Shown here in pieces: positions 1 through 10,845 of a DNA stretch of 64,000 nucleotides. This stretch comes from Xanthostigma xanthostigma (lineage: Eukaryota > Arthropoda > Insecta > Raphidioptera > Raphidiidae). A program made the position numbers and the translations under genes. The notes under the pieces are model-generated. The model was not told where the DNA came from. It did not search any database and worked only from the letters and a program-made list of their open reading frames with translations. The first letter of the stretch is position 1, and each line of letters starts with the position of its first letter. The stretch lies in assembly GCA_963575645.1 (NCBI GenBank), contig OY754470.1, positions 7,076,501 to 7,140,500 on the forward strand, given 5' to 3'.

Positions 1-345
1 ACCCCTTCTAAATGTTACGCCGCCGTCTAAATTTTAATTTTTACTATAATTTTAATTTTTTTGATATTTTCTAAGTCAATAATGTACACTTGTTAGTTTG
101 TTGTAAAGTCATTGGTTTTCGAGATATTCGCAGTTTTTTTAAGACAAAATTGTAAAAATGAATATTATTAATAATAATACAAATAAAAAGTACATGTCTA
201 TCTATCTTTAACTGTGAATATCTCGAAAACCAATGACTTTACAACAAATTAACAAGTGTACATTATTGACTTAGAAAATATCAAAAAAATTAAAATTATA
301 GTCAAAATTAAAATTTAGACAGCGGCGTAACATTTATAAGAGGTA
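1..345. mobile_element. Long-arm foldback MITE
   Basis: Two arms of about 130 bp (about 6-133 and 210-340) are near-perfect reverse complements around a short AT-rich centre. The outer ends read roughly CTTCTAAATGTTACGCCGC and, reversed, CTTATAAATGTTACGCCGC. There is no coding potential. The structure is that of a non-autonomous foldback DNA element. The left boundary may lie at or beyond the window edge, so I cannot define a target-site duplication or assign a superfamily. Confidence 0.8.
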
Positions 346-445
346 CAAGCATTACTTACTCCTGCTGTACGCCACTGGTAGAGCGAGTAACATTTTATCT
401 AAGCATATTTCGCTTAATCGTTTTATTTTGAATTGGAGAATCTGC

Positions 446-905
446 GGTTGTTCTATGTCCCATTCTTAATGGGACACCCTGTATAGAAATCAAACAAACG
501 AAAAAATATTTAAGTAACATTTTTATCAAAACTCAAAAATGAAAAAGGAACGGGCTTTCAAAGTTTTATTAAATTTTGAGGTCGGTCCTGGCGTTATGTT
601 ATGTCACTATGGAAATATGTTATGTCATTGTCGTGTATTCGCAGAAATTGTTCGAAGTTGTCCCCGTTTTGTTGGACACAAAGATGCGTGCGTCGTAGCC
701 ATACTTGTAGTAGCGATAAGGGCCTTCCGCGAATTATTTGGGATGCATTTCCGATTCGTGCTATCATTTCTCCGTTTTTGAATTAATTAAATAAAATTTA
801 AAAAACTTAATTTAACTTTGAAAGGCTGTTGCTCTCTTATTTTTGAGTTTTGATAAAAAAGTTACATAAAATATTTGTTCGTCTATTTGATTTCTACACG
901 TTGTT
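446..905. mobile_element. Foldback MITE, arms about 58 bp or longer
   Basis: The segment 482-540 is the reverse complement of 840-897, with a few mismatches, and the similarity continues inward to about 575 and 800. Just outside the left arm is GGGACACCCTGTATAG, a terminus style I associate with insect mariner-type MITEs; that link is from memory. Two overlapping short open frames inside (80 and 61 codons) have no recognisable domain and are most likely chance frames. Confidence 0.6.
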
Positions 906-1757
906 AAAAAGAAGAATCAACTTCAAAATCAGCCTACCTGTAAATTTAGTAATTTTGAAACATTGTGGTTAACTGTATTGTGATTAAACGAGAGTGACCT
1001 ACGAAATGCCATACGGAAATATCGTCGCTATCTCGCGAGAAAAATCGCGGCCTTCAGGAAACAGTTTTTTGTAATGTCTTTATTCACCTAATTAATTAAA
1101 GCGGTACAAAAAAAGAAAACTATATTTTATCGGCTCAAATTTGACCTCGGTTTCAGTGTTCATCCAATGAATTATTAAAATTGTATTAATTCAGAAACTT
1201 AACAATGACTTAAATATATGAAGTGAAACGATAACTCAAAGATAAAAAAAGTAGATTAGAACATTAAAGTCAACTTTATTATATTTATAAATTGCTGTAT
1301 TGTATTTGCATTACAATATTACATATAAAATTCACGTATATAAAACTTTGTACCCGTAACATGTACATCATATTTATGATTGATTGACAGTGGCGTAGAA
1401 CCTTTTAAATAAATGACGATTTATCTATGAAATATGTTTGTAACATCAATCTGAATTATTGATTATTTGAAGAACCTTTTATAATTGACGTGGTGCGACG
1501 CTGTGCCCATTACTTTTTCATATTTGATTAAAGCGTTTAACTTGAGATTATGATCTCGGGATGGCCTACTTTTCAAGTTGTTGACTTTTTTACCAATCGC
1601 TAGGCTTGTAATTAATTCAAAGTTGAATAATTGTGCTAATATGTGACATTTTGTTAGTATAAACTTTATTTTCAAATAAGCGTAGTATCTAATTGTTTAT
1701 TGAGGATATGACTGTTTCTACTTCCATGCTCCCTAAAGAAATGGAAATATTAGGATT
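906..1757. other. No gene or repeat recognised
   Basis: AT-rich DNA. The short open frame on the minus strand at 1463-1675 shows no domain or codon bias. I see no inverted repeat or recognised repeat family here. Confidence 0.5.
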
Positions 1758-1836
1758 GTTCCAAGCAGCCAGAGAACGGTAACAGAACCGTTACCAACTG
1801 TGACGGTTCTGTTACCGTTCTCTGGCTGCTCGGAAC
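1758..1836. mobile_element. 79-bp near-perfect hairpin, GTTCCAAGC family
   Basis: The segment starts GTTCCAAGCAGCCAGAGAACGG and ends with its near-exact reverse complement, leaving a loop of about 11 nt. A longer relative lies at 23789-23924 with the same outer arm (GTTCCAAGCA, AGAGAACGG, ACAGAACCGT). Two copies sharing ends but differing in centre indicate a mobile hairpin MITE rather than a single regulatory stem. Confidence 0.75.
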
Positions 1837-1981
1837 AAACCTATGATGATAGGGTTTAAAGAATTATGTCATGATTAGATCAGATTCTGACTAGTAACGA
1901 ATGTATGAAGAAGTACGCTCTGTTACCATTTTTTTTCTTCTGTAAGGAAATGGAAGTGTCGGTGATAAAGTAAAAAAAAAT

Positions 1982-2224
1982 TGGTTGTCTGTAAAGTCGG
2001 TTTACGGACGATAGTTTTACGTGATAACGTATTTCGCTCGAATATCATATTTAATAATACATAACCTAAATTTTAGTAGCTGTCAAACTTGGGCCGATCG
2101 TGCTTCTCTATCGCTTATACTGCGCTCTCGCTTGCACGCACAGGGTCAGACGGAACGTTACGGCGTTACACTTTTTCGTGCGTGCAGCTGGTGTTTCATC
2201 AATTTATAAGACGTTATCACGTCG
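1982..2224. mobile_element. TGGTTGTCTGTAAAGTCGG family, short copy (1 of 3)
   Basis: The left end TGGTTGTCTGTAAAGTCGG and the right end ACGTTATCACGTC match copies at 22344-22932 and 49865-50536. A 12-bp motif, ACGTGATAACGT near the left end and its reverse complement near the right end, gives subterminal inversion. A strongly conserved right block begins GCACGCACAGGGTCAG. This copy lacks most of the interior found in the other two. No protein is encoded and the superfamily is unknown to me. Confidence 0.75.
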
Positions 2225-2957
2225 AAAAATTATGTCCGAGGTTAGGACAGATTCTGATTGTATCGTAAATAAATGTCATTTTTTACATGGCTCCTCGTGG
2301 CGCGTGGGTGCATTCGTATGTGACAATAATTTCTGCAACGATTCGAATGATTTTATTTTTTTTTGCAAAATGTTTGCTCAGTAAGGACTCCAAACCTATG
2401 ATGCCAATTGGATCGGTGACTTGGGAAATATACGAAATTTTGAGCATAGTTTGTACCTCTAACAATATAAGGGTTTTCTTATAAAATTTATATTTTTTTT
2501 GGTCTAATTTTGGAACATAAAAATAATGTGTGGTGGTTCTCCAAATAGATTTTTTTTTATTTTAAATGGGTAAATATGCGTTTTCTATATTATCTAGCAA
2601 TCTTTGAGTATATGTCTAATGAATATTTCTTTTTTTACAGGTTAGTACCATTGAAAAACGTCATTTGAATTCACATATTTCTGGTAAGACCTAATATTTT
2701 ATTAAAAAAGTTGTTTTAAACTATGAGCCTTCAATTTTACACAGTGTAAACTCTATTAAAACATTGACATTGTTAAGGCTTGCTTGGTTTACATTGTTAC
2801 CCATATATTGAATAGCGTAACAAACACTCTCAATAGCGAAACAATACGTCATTATTTCGACCCCAACAGTGGGATTCTTAGAAATGTGTTCATTTGTTTT
2901 GTTGTAATTGCCTAAATTTAGTCAAAATTGTGTAATCGGAAATGAATCTGCAGTACT
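2225..2957. other. No gene or repeat recognised
   Basis: Several short overlapping frames of 60-94 codons on both strands cover 2021-2484, but none has a domain. A TTTCTTTTTTTACAG string near 2641 resembles a splice acceptor, but the sequence after it shows no convincing coding run. Confidence 0.4.
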
Positions 2958-2958
2958 C

Positions 2959-3618
2959 TATGCCTAGAACGTACGTCAAGTTAGATTGCCCAAGACAGAT
3001 TTTTGAATTTTTTTATGCCAATCGTTAGTGCTGCTAAATCCCAAAATTGTTTCGTTAATGCTCAAAAAATGTAGTGAACATTTTTATGTGAGCAATCAAA
3101 CTTGACGTCAAGTTAGATTTCCCACGGATACCGACATTTATTTTGGACTTTTATTTATGTCATTCATTAGTGCTGCCAAACTCCAAAATTTCGTCGTTAG
3201 TGCTCGAAAAATGTCAAAATTGTGGACATTTCTTGAGCACTAACGAAACAATTTTAGGATTTAGCAGCACTAACGATTGGTATAAAAAAAAAACCCCTTT
3301 GCACTCCGGGAGTGCCGGCGGAAGTGAAAACTTGAATATTAACGTCTTACGAATTTTCGATCAAAATGGTTTGTATCATAGATTGCATTTTTATGTTCGA
3401 TATTTCAACGCTAAATGTCTAACGTTGTATAAATAAAAGTTTTCGTCTTACGCATTTTCGATCAGGACACGTGACCCTGACGCAAATATATGCTCTGACG
3501 CGAGTTTAACATTTTTTACCCATTACAAAAAAAGTGTACAACGCCGCTAAAGAAGTTTTCACTTCAAAAAATTCAAAAATCTGTCATGGGCAATCTAACT
3601 TGATGTACGTATGCCTAG
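2959..3618. repeat. Composite inverted-repeat block
   Basis: Outer arms are 2959-3020 and 3566-3618 (TATGCCTAGAACGTACGTCA and its reverse complement). Inside, a module starting TTAGTGCTGC occurs twice forward (3025-3070, 3165-3212) and once inverted (3228-3282). Part of the outer arm (ACGTCAAGTTAGAT) recurs at 3106. The arrangement fits a foldback element whose left arm was duplicated. A second element lies inside at 3297-3560. Confidence 0.7.
3297..3565. mobile_element. Nested element with GCACTCCGGGAGTGCC terminus
   Basis: It begins GCACTCCGGGAGTGCCGGCG followed by GAAGTGAAAACTT. Read inward from the right end, the sequence again has GAAGTGAAAACTT. The same left end recurs at the window's right edge (about 63860-63898), so it is a dispersed repeat. 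The 97-codon frame overlapping its left part has no recognisable domain. Confidence 0.6.
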
Positions 3619-3864
3619 AAACGTTCGAAATGTTTTCGAAGTCTATGCGAAGTTACGGCACTGTCCTAGAGCCAAGCAGGTACTACTGCACTAAATCGTA
3701 CTTGTACATATTATATAGGTACATAATTATCCATAAAGCACCTGTTGCTATGCATAGGTCCGTCTTTTAACGTGGTTGCTTGTTTTCTCACTTTTCGCTT
3801 CTCTTCGTCAACTTTAAACCATCAGTATCATCTCACGGACCCGTTATATGTGATGTAATAAACT

Positions 3865-4230
3865 CATATATCTAATAATTAACTATATCAAACCTTGTCT
3901 ATTTATTCAATGTGCGGTGAGTGAAGGCAACAAAGCGTATCGAAAATATACCTGCGTCTTTTTTTTTAAGTAATTCCCTGATTTCTACGATGATGTACTT
4001 GCATTCAATCTGAACAAAACTTTGAAATAAAAGATATCTCTATTTCATTCTGACAAAATGTAAACAAAGCCTTTGACAACTGTAATAGACAGAGCAGTCA
4101 ATAGTATCTCTGTTTCAAAAACGTTGTTTTTATCTATGACAGCCAATCAGGGCCAACGAGTTTTTCCGACTTAAAAAGAGACAGAAATATATCTTGGAGA
4201 TTTTATTCCTATATAATAAAAGTATAATAT
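3865..4230. repeat. Dispersed repeat 'TGCGGTGAGTG', copy 1 of 3
   Basis: It shares the core GTGCGGTGAGTGAA, CAACAAAGCGTATCGAAAA and a right end AATAAAAGTATA with copies at 42040-42445 and 62690-63042. This copy lacks the roughly 95-bp foldback (CATGGGCGTACC...) present in the other two, so it probably shows the state before that insertion. No coding content was recognised. Confidence 0.7.
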
Positions 4231-4616
4231 ATGAATAAACCTCACTTAGGAAACTGCCAAATTTCTCACACCTGGTATAAAACTTTGAATGTTACAACGT
4301 TCTAAGCGCCTGAGAATATACATGTAATGGACAATTTTACAATCAATTTCTGTAACAATAATAATTTTTCTATCAGTTGACAATTGACATTCAAATCTAT
4401 ATGAGCAACAGAGACAGCAAAGTAGGCGTTGACCTCGTAAACAATCCAAATACATTCTAATATGAATTGTCAAAATTTAATTATTACGAAGTAAAAATTT
4501 GTCAATATAATACAGGAGGTACGATTGCAATGGTTATGCATTGAAATCTAGATACATAAACATAACCTACTTGAATTTCAATAAATAGAGTAACTGTGAT
4601 TCATTGAAGCTAATGA

Positions 4617-4712
4617 TAGGTATATTTGGAAAAATTCCGTGGCATAAGGATCGAAAATGAAGCATTACTGAAATTTTCGATCCTTATGCTACGGAATGTT
4701 TTCTAAATACCT
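4617..4712. mobile_element. 96-bp hairpin MITE, CGTGGCATAAGGATC family
   Basis: TAGGTATATTTGG..., CGTGGCATAAGGATCGAAAA on the left is matched by its near-perfect reverse complement on the right, with a loop near AGCATTACTGA. A hairpin at 29528-29683 carries CGTGGCATAGGATCAATGAA in the same position of its arm, so the two may belong to one family. Confidence 0.7.
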
Positions 4713-5793
4713 AACATAACCTACTGTTTTGCAAACAATTCAATTTGTTTTTTAAACAGCAAAATTTTTATCGCACCTACACAAAAAGCACGCCTCTACT
4801 TTTGAGGTCCGGGCATATTAATCGGAATTAGATTTCATGTCATGAAAAATTGTTTCTAAACACGGCTCTGGTAACTCCGATCATTACTTCTAATACATAC
4901 ACAAAAATATGTGGCCTTGCTTAAACGTTATGATAAATATTCACACATGATCTAATGCTAAAATTTTCGTCGCCATTGTTTGTTGTGGTGTTACATGTGT
5001 ACTTTTTTGGTTATATAACGCGTAAATTCTTATTTTATATTATTTACTTTCTTCACTAATTTCCATAGATACTTGCAAAATTAATTTGTTACAATTTTTT
5101 TTAGAAATTTATTTTTCTAGTTGATATGGTTTTGGTTTCTCTAAATTACGTATTCTACCTTGATTTAATACTTTAACAAAACTGTTCAAACTCGTGGTGG
5201 AAATTATTACAATAGTAAAACGTTAACGAAACAATTAAACACACAAACGTGAAACGAAAAAATACTTCTCAAAACGTAACAGAAGCAAAACAACAGTTCT
5301 AACTAATAAAATAATAAGTAATGAAGAATTCAAAGTCACTATACAACTATATACACAAGATTATTTACAACACAGGAGCACACCAAAATTTACTATATAC
5401 TATGTACAGTTCTATCGTACACTATTATTTACACAGTTCATTTATTTATTTATCTACAGGAGATTGTTTATTTTACACTATTTATTTCAGCAGTTACCTC
5501 AGCACTGTTCACTGACTGTTAATTTATGTGGAATTTATGTATCACTGTTTCTGCGTGACTGTTCCTGTGTGACTGTCCCACTAAGCTATCCCGTGGTTCA
5601 TATAGGCGCTGGATAGTTTTTTCCTTTGTTGCTTCATTGTTGTCTGGAATTTGGCAACAAAACTCTTTTCACCTACGCCTATTGTTGGAACAACAATCAA
5701 GCCGATTGTTGTCTCCCACAACAATCGGTGTGTCTTTGTTAGAATTACGAGTCGATTGTCGTCTCAACGGGGAGTTTGTAACAATACAATATG
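4713..5793. other. No gene recognised
   Basis: AT-rich sequence. A 64-codon frame at 5321-5515 is low-complexity and Tyr/Ile/Ser-rich, without a domain. Around 5680-5770 the words ACAATC and GATTGTTG recur in both orientations (for example CCGATTGTTG and CAACAATCGG), giving a small imperfect hairpin of unknown origin. Confidence 0.4.
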
Positions 5794-5794
5794 A

Positions 5795-5887
5795 ATAAAT
5801 AAAATTGTCGACCAATTTTTCTCAGACCATACGATATATTGTCAATATATCGTATGGTCTGAGAAAAATTGGTCGACAATTTTATTT
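5795..5887. repeat. Perfect 93-bp palindrome (46-bp arms)
   Basis: The left arm 5795-5841 and right arm 5843-5888 pair without mismatch for 46 bases around a single central base. The arm begins AAATAAAATTGTCGACCAAT, the terminus of the hammerhead-like foldback family at 27861-28330, 33548-33680 and 59748-60018. It appears to be that element reduced to its two ends. The following flank (CTATTCAGACG, TTAATCAAAGATTTG, to about 5925) also recurs beside the 27.8-kb and 60.0-kb copies. Confidence 0.9.
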
Positions 5888-5925
5888 ACTTGAAGAGTTC
5901 TATTCAGACGTTAATCAAAGATTTG

Positions 5926-6696
5926 AATACAATATGAAATTGTAGTACGTACTGAAGGACAATTTCGAAAGAGAAAGAAAGAAAGGTTGTAACTCATAGG
6001 TTATATACGCTAAATAAGTGAGGCCATCGGCGTCAGAATAATTTTTTTGTAGTATTTTTACTCATAAATATAAGCAATAAGCATGTTTAAAAAACTTTAA
6101 TAACTATAGCTCTTTGCTTTTTATAGTCTACCAAAATTAAGTCGAGAGATCGTAAATTTAAAATTTGATTGTTTTATAGCATATAAAATAGTAAATATTT
6201 GCAAAGCAATTTGAATTCGGAAGAGTCACTTTATATTATTTGAGTCTGATTTTTTTATTATACATATAAGGTATGTAGGTAATATATCTAATAATATGGA
6301 CTCTGGTTTCGGATTTCTTTCTTAAACATGACATATGTCTGGTATCCGCAAAGGTCGTGTCTGCTTCCATATTCAGATCCCATATTACTTGGTTTTTTTC
6401 TTTCATATATTGGATATAAGTTGAAAAATTCGAGTAAGCGTATGTATGGATAGTAGAAATATTATAGTTAACTTAAACTTACTAAAAGCATTTCGACAGA
6501 GTAAATTGAAGAATTGCAATTGTATTTTTTGTTTTTTTGAAAATTTTTTCAACTGAATAGCGATTTTACCTATTAAATGAATAAAAAAAAGGAGTAACTA
6601 AAAAAACACGCTTTGTAGCAATGTGGAGTAAAAAGTAAAAAAATAATTTTTAAATGTAAAGATCTTGTTCAACAGCGAAAAGAAGTCCTTCAACTC
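5926..6696. other. No gene or repeat recognised
   Basis: AT-rich sequence without an open frame worth reporting and without an inverted or tandem repeat that I can see. Confidence 0.4.
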
Positions 6697-6970
6697 GGCC
6701 ATCTTGTTGAAGTTTTTCATGGTTTACCTCAATAATTCCAGATAAATATCGAGATGGTTCCTTATTCAAGGCCGTGTCAAACATCTATGCTCAAAATTTG
6801 TCTACCTTATCCTGATGTCCTAAAATTTATTCATTCGCCTATTTCTATTAATTTGTTGAAGTTGGAAAATGCAGAAAATAAAGGGAGTATGATAGATGGA
6901 AAACAGTAATGGTGCGAATGGCGTCTGTTATGACATAAAATCGAAAAACAGACGTTATTATAATTATTAT
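6697..6970 (+). mobile_element. SINE, 5'-truncated copy
   Basis: Starting at GGCCATCTTGTTGAAG, this matches the body of the tRNA-headed SINE at 26420-27490 (opposite strand), through AATTCCAGATAAA, ATCGAGATGG and TGCGAATGGCGTCTGTTATG to the 3' end AACAGACGTTA. It ends in an ATT-rich tail. The tRNA-like head is absent. A third copy is at 11510-11745 on the minus strand. Confidence 0.75.
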
Positions 6971-7042
6971 TAGGCCTAGTTTATATGAAAACGCGCGTTG
7001 GGCCAACGCGCGTTGAACGCCTCTCATATAAACTAGGCCTTA
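6971..7042. mobile_element. 72-bp hairpin with GC-rich core
   Basis: The ends TAGGCCTAGTTTATATGA and TCATATAAACTAGGCCTTA are reverse complements. The centre is itself palindromic (AACGCGCGTTGG/CCAACGCGCGTT). It is directly adjacent to the ATT tail of the SINE at 6697-6970. It is probably a very short foldback MITE; no second copy was found. Confidence 0.6.
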
Positions 7043-7913
7043 GTCCCGTAGCGATTGAAATCTAAGGGATTTGGCAACACAAGACAGGTCAACCGGCTAT
7101 CGCTGTACTTAACATGTTTCATGTTTCTATGCTGATAATTCAAAAACTTTAGTTGGCCATGATGTGTCAAAAAAAAATGTAGTAAGGAAAGCTGCTGTTA
7201 ATCGTATATACAATAAAATTCAGATTGTAAACCATTATATACATAGCATTACATAAAAGGTACGTGAGAATTATTTTTCAATTATGGCGTACAATATATA
7301 CATAATTTGCTTACTCTGACAGCGTAACGTCAAATTATGGCGCCAATGATCTTTAATTTACTTAAAGTCGCCATCAGCGCAACAACCCGGAACACAACAA
7401 GCATTTCCAGATCCCCTAGTTCTGCCCATGTTTTCTTTGTAATTTAAAAGCTTTATAAAATTATAACTATTTTCACTTTTAATAAACATTGCTCACTGAC
7501 ATACGGAAAATTTGAGTTTGAAGTTTCTCCTAGTGCTAATCACAAACGTTCGCATCGATAAATTTGTAACTCCGCCTCCCTGCACATATAGCCCATAGGT
7601 ACATGTTTTGTTGTCTAAATGCTTGAAGTTACACACGAGTTCTGCATACGGGTAAAGAATATTACTTATGTCCAATTTCACTTGCTTACCTTGAATGATG
7701 TATGTCTGGCATCCATGTTTTACATATAGTAGGTATTTGTTCTACACACAAATGTACCTGATATCAAGTTCGGCCTCCCGTTTTGTGACAATAATATAAT
7801 ATGCAAATTTCGTATCAGGTCTAAAGTCTCTACTGTAGATCTGAAGAAACAGTTCCATTTCGTAAAAGTCAGTTGTGGAACAGTGCAATTCGTTTATATC
7901 TAACTAGCGGCCC
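7043..7913. other. No gene or repeat recognised
   Basis: AT-rich; one 62-codon minus-strand frame (7493-7681) lacks any domain. Confidence 0.4.
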
Positions 7914-7992
7914 GAATTTGTAGATTGCCACCGTTTTTTCATCGACTTGTAAAATTGGTCTCCACGAAAGGCACTTTTATTTTAACACGATA
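7914..7992 (-). mobile_element. Helitron 3'-end fragment
   Basis: CTAGCGGCCC at 7914, followed by GAATTTGTAGAT and TTGGTCTCCACGAAA, matches the minus-strand end of the Helitron at 45161-45748. Only the 3'-terminal part is identifiable; the rest has diverged or been deleted. Confidence 0.6.
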
Positions 7993-8189
7993 ATCCCTTA
8001 TGTCCATGATGGCAAACCTTTTTGAGAAGTGGGTCAAGTTTTGTTCATTATTTTTTTTTAGTACTAGCTCGTGGGCCATAAAGTCAGTGGCGTTACTTGG
8101 AAAGGGAGAGGGGGGATGGTTAAATACTGTGTTTTTTAGTTCGAAACATTTTTTGGACGACACGCGACGTTTTACGACCGTGCTCAGAG

Positions 8190-8750
8190 TGTTTTTTTCT
8201 ATATAAGCATGATGATTTTGCCAAAGTTCCGAAAGATTTCGGTTTCCGTCAAAAATCGACTTGAAAAAATGACAAAACACTGAATTGTTTAATATACTTT
8301 TGAAATTGAGAATGCTTACAGAAAAAAATACGCTGAATTCAATGAGTGTAAGCAAACGTCTGTATCTCTTTTAGTTTAGAAACTATAATGGCCACTCGAA
8401 GGTTTTATATGATTTTCTGAAAACTATAAACGCAAATAACTTCTAAACCAAAAGACATACAGATGTTTGTTTGTGCTCATTGGATTCAGCGTGTCTTTTT
8501 CTATAAACATGATGATTTTGCCAAAGTTTCGAATAATTTCGGCTTTCGTCAAAAATCGCATTTTTTTAAAGGGGTATGCCTTGAAAAAATGGCAAAAATC
8601 TAATTCTTTAATATACATTTGAAATTGAGAATACTTACAGAAAAAATTACGCTGAATTCAATGAGCGTAAGCAAACGTCTGTATCTCTTTTAGTTTGGAA
8701 ACTACGGCCATTCGAGAGTTTTATATGATTTTCTGAAAACTATAAACGCA
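8190..8750. repeat. Tandem duplication, period 300 bp
   Basis: GATGATTTTGCCAAAG occurs at 8211 and 8511, exactly 300 bp apart. The following 200-250 bp align well, including GAATTCAATGAG, GTAAGCAAACGTCTGTATCTC and TTTTATATGATTTTCTGAAA. The first unit has a deletion where the second has TTTTTTTAAAGGGGTATGCC. Open frames across it (138 and 64 codons on the minus strand) follow the repeat and show no known domain. Confidence 0.85.
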
Positions 8751-8764
8751 TGACAGGACATATA

Positions 8765-9439
8765 CAATCGAACCTGGATAAAGAGTTCAAGGGACCGCGA
8801 TCTCTTTTTCGCTTATAGAAGTTTTTTACTAACCCGAGTTTCTAGAACTAGGTACAGGAGTGGTCTTTCTCTGTTATAGAGGTTTATAAAAATAAAACAA
8901 ATATGTAGTGCTAAACATGTATCTATGTATTATTCGACATAGATGCTACAAAAAGAAAACATTCTTACACTAATATTTACGAAATCCGTTAATCTCTTCT
9001 GCGTTTCTGTTTGTACTATCGTTTACAGAGGTACAGGCAAGTAGTAGTCTCAGTTATACTGCCCTAAAAAGGCAAAAGGCAGTAAGTGACATTTGTTGAA
9101 AAATGAGTTCATATACTGAAGCCAACGACAGCAGTAAGTGCTGCAGCAATAATTTTATTGTCTTTAAAAAATGTTTCCCCCATGTTTTGGTTTCCATAAT
9201 CTAAAATACTGGACGATCAAGACATTTTTAGTAAATCTTGATTCACTCAAATTCATAAGTTGGTCACTTACCGCCTTTTGCCTTTTTACGGCAGTATAGA
9301 GGTTCATGATTGAAAAATGTCTTTCTCTTATGGAGGTTTTCGTTTCTCACTTATAGAGGGTCCCAAACACGATACCTGACAACTACTCTCACTTAGAGTT
9401 TTCTCGCTTACCCAGTTCTCAGTCACTCAGGTTTGACTG
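8765..9439. mobile_element. pogo/Tigger-like MITE (TA target site)
   Basis: The left end CAATCGAACCTG and reversed right end CAGTCAAACCTG are flanked by TA on both sides (8763-8764, 9440-9441). The termini match the usual pogo-type start CAGT(C/A)(A/G)AACCT. The remaining sequence, with 'TTATAGAGG' and 'AGTGAGAG' strings, resembles degraded non-autonomous pogo copies. No transposase is present. A different MITE is nested at 9057-9296. A fragment with a similar end (CAGAACCTCGATAATTC) lies near 28639. Confidence 0.65.
9057..9296. mobile_element. 240-bp MITE nested in the pogo-like element
   Basis: The ends TACTGCCCTAAAAAGGCAAA and, reversed, TACTGCCGTAAAAAGGCAAA form terminal inverted repeats of about 38 bp that include GGCAGTAAGTGAC. 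TA lies on both sides (9055-9056, 9297-9298), as for a Tc1/mariner-type insertion. The left part recurs at 48752-48900, nearly identical in the interior (CAGCAGTAAGTGCTGCAGCA), which confirms mobility. Confidence 0.8.
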
Positions 9440-10186
9440 TATTTTTAATAGAGTGCATATTATGCTGGTTATTTTCCATAAAGATATAATTTACAAATTC
9501 CAAGTATTCCTCTATTTTTTTTAAGAAAGAAATATATATTTTTTCCACAATATTTTTTGTGATGCTTACAGAAACGCTTTATTTTTATTGTAATTTATGA
9601 ACATAATGCATACATTAATTACGCCCCCCATCGTTAACATAAAAGTCAAAGTTTATTTGATTGGCACTCAACCGATACTTGCTCTTATGAATACAACAAC
9701 AACTGCTCATTTGAACAATAATATTTTAAATATAGAATGATAAAAGAGTTTGGCCATAATTTTAAGAGAGATTTTCGTGCATTAATACTTTACCCTTTCA
9801 AAGACAAATTAATCGTGCAATATTATAGGTCACTGGGTCATTTATGAAATACTTATTGCTCAGAGATCGACTTCACCACGATGCTTATCGTTAATTTCAC
9901 CTACTACCGGGCTTTTGGGAGTTTTCCCGGTAGGCTGGGCCCGCTGAGGCCGCTAGGCCGATTGCCTATATCAGTTTTATATCTTTCATGTTTTCTAGAA
10001 TGATTTTATTTTTATTTTTTGCTAGATATAATTCTAAGGCAAAATTAATAATGTGTTTTTGTCTTCTTTTGTAATAGCTCTCACAACCGTAAGCTATAAT
10101 TTTTGTGGCGGCGAATAGAGTGTCGAACGCTCACTTTTTACAGGGCGGCAAAAACTAGCGCTGGCTCCTCTGTATAAAGAAAAAAA
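9440..10186. other. No gene recognised
   Basis: AT-rich with one GC-rich island at about 9900-9960 (ACCGGGCTTTTGGGAGTTTT, GGCCGCTAGGCCG). The 'GGGAGTTTTCCC' string also occurs in the SINE body at 27.4 kb, but the similarity is too short to call a SINE. Confidence 0.35.
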
Positions 10187-10845
10187 TTCCAGCCAATTGG
10201 GCGACGGGACCATTCCAACTTCAAAAATGTTGACATTTGATTATAATAAAGAAAATAATATTTCTGATATCGTGTGAGGTGACGCGGGTAATGGCTAGTA
10301 TTCAATATGATATTAACTATTCGTGGCCATGGTTACCTACATAATATACGTTCCACGTCATGTAAAAATTAATCAAAGCATGCTTATAACTAGTTTATTT
10401 CTGACAGATCCATAAAACAAAAGAGCGGCTGATTTTTTTTTTTTTTCAAAATATTTCCGAAACTATAAAGTTTAGAAAAAAATTTAACAAAACTTTCTTG
10501 AAAAAATAAATAGAATAATAAGCCGCTATGAAAAGTATAGGTACCATTATTATATAAAAAACACCGTTTTAGCATATATCTCTTCTGCGCATGCGCAGAT
10601 TTTCCCCAAAAACAATAAGGCTCTTCATATTTACATACCAAACATTCTCCCAAAATTTGGTTTCAATCCTCTCATTCGTTTAACCTGTATCGTGTTCACA
10701 GACTATTACAGACGCACAGAGTTTTTCCAAAAATATGTTTTTTGGATTCGGGGGACCTCAAAACGGAAAGATATTGTAAAATTTTTGAAAAGTGATTTTT
10801 GACCTAATCTAGTACCATTCTCCACTTGTGGGTTGGAATGGTAAT
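10187..10845 (+). mobile_element. 660-bp dispersed element, copy 1 of 3
   Basis: It starts TTCCAGCCAATTGGGCGACG and ends GGGTTGGAATGGTA. The same termini and interior (CTTCTGCGCATGCGC, AACAATAAGGCTCTTCATAT, TTTTGGATTCGGGGGACCTC, ACTAGTTTATTTCTGACAGA) recur at 53688-54053 (internally deleted) and on the minus strand at 54483-55131. Fragments lie near 44638 and 49935. Frames of 60-104 codons are present, but no domain is recognisable. The superfamily is unknown to me. Confidence 0.8.

Noticed and set aside
7939..8355. 138-codon minus-strand frame as a gene
   Set aside because: It crosses a Helitron end and one unit of the 300-bp tandem duplication. The corresponding frame in the second unit is broken.
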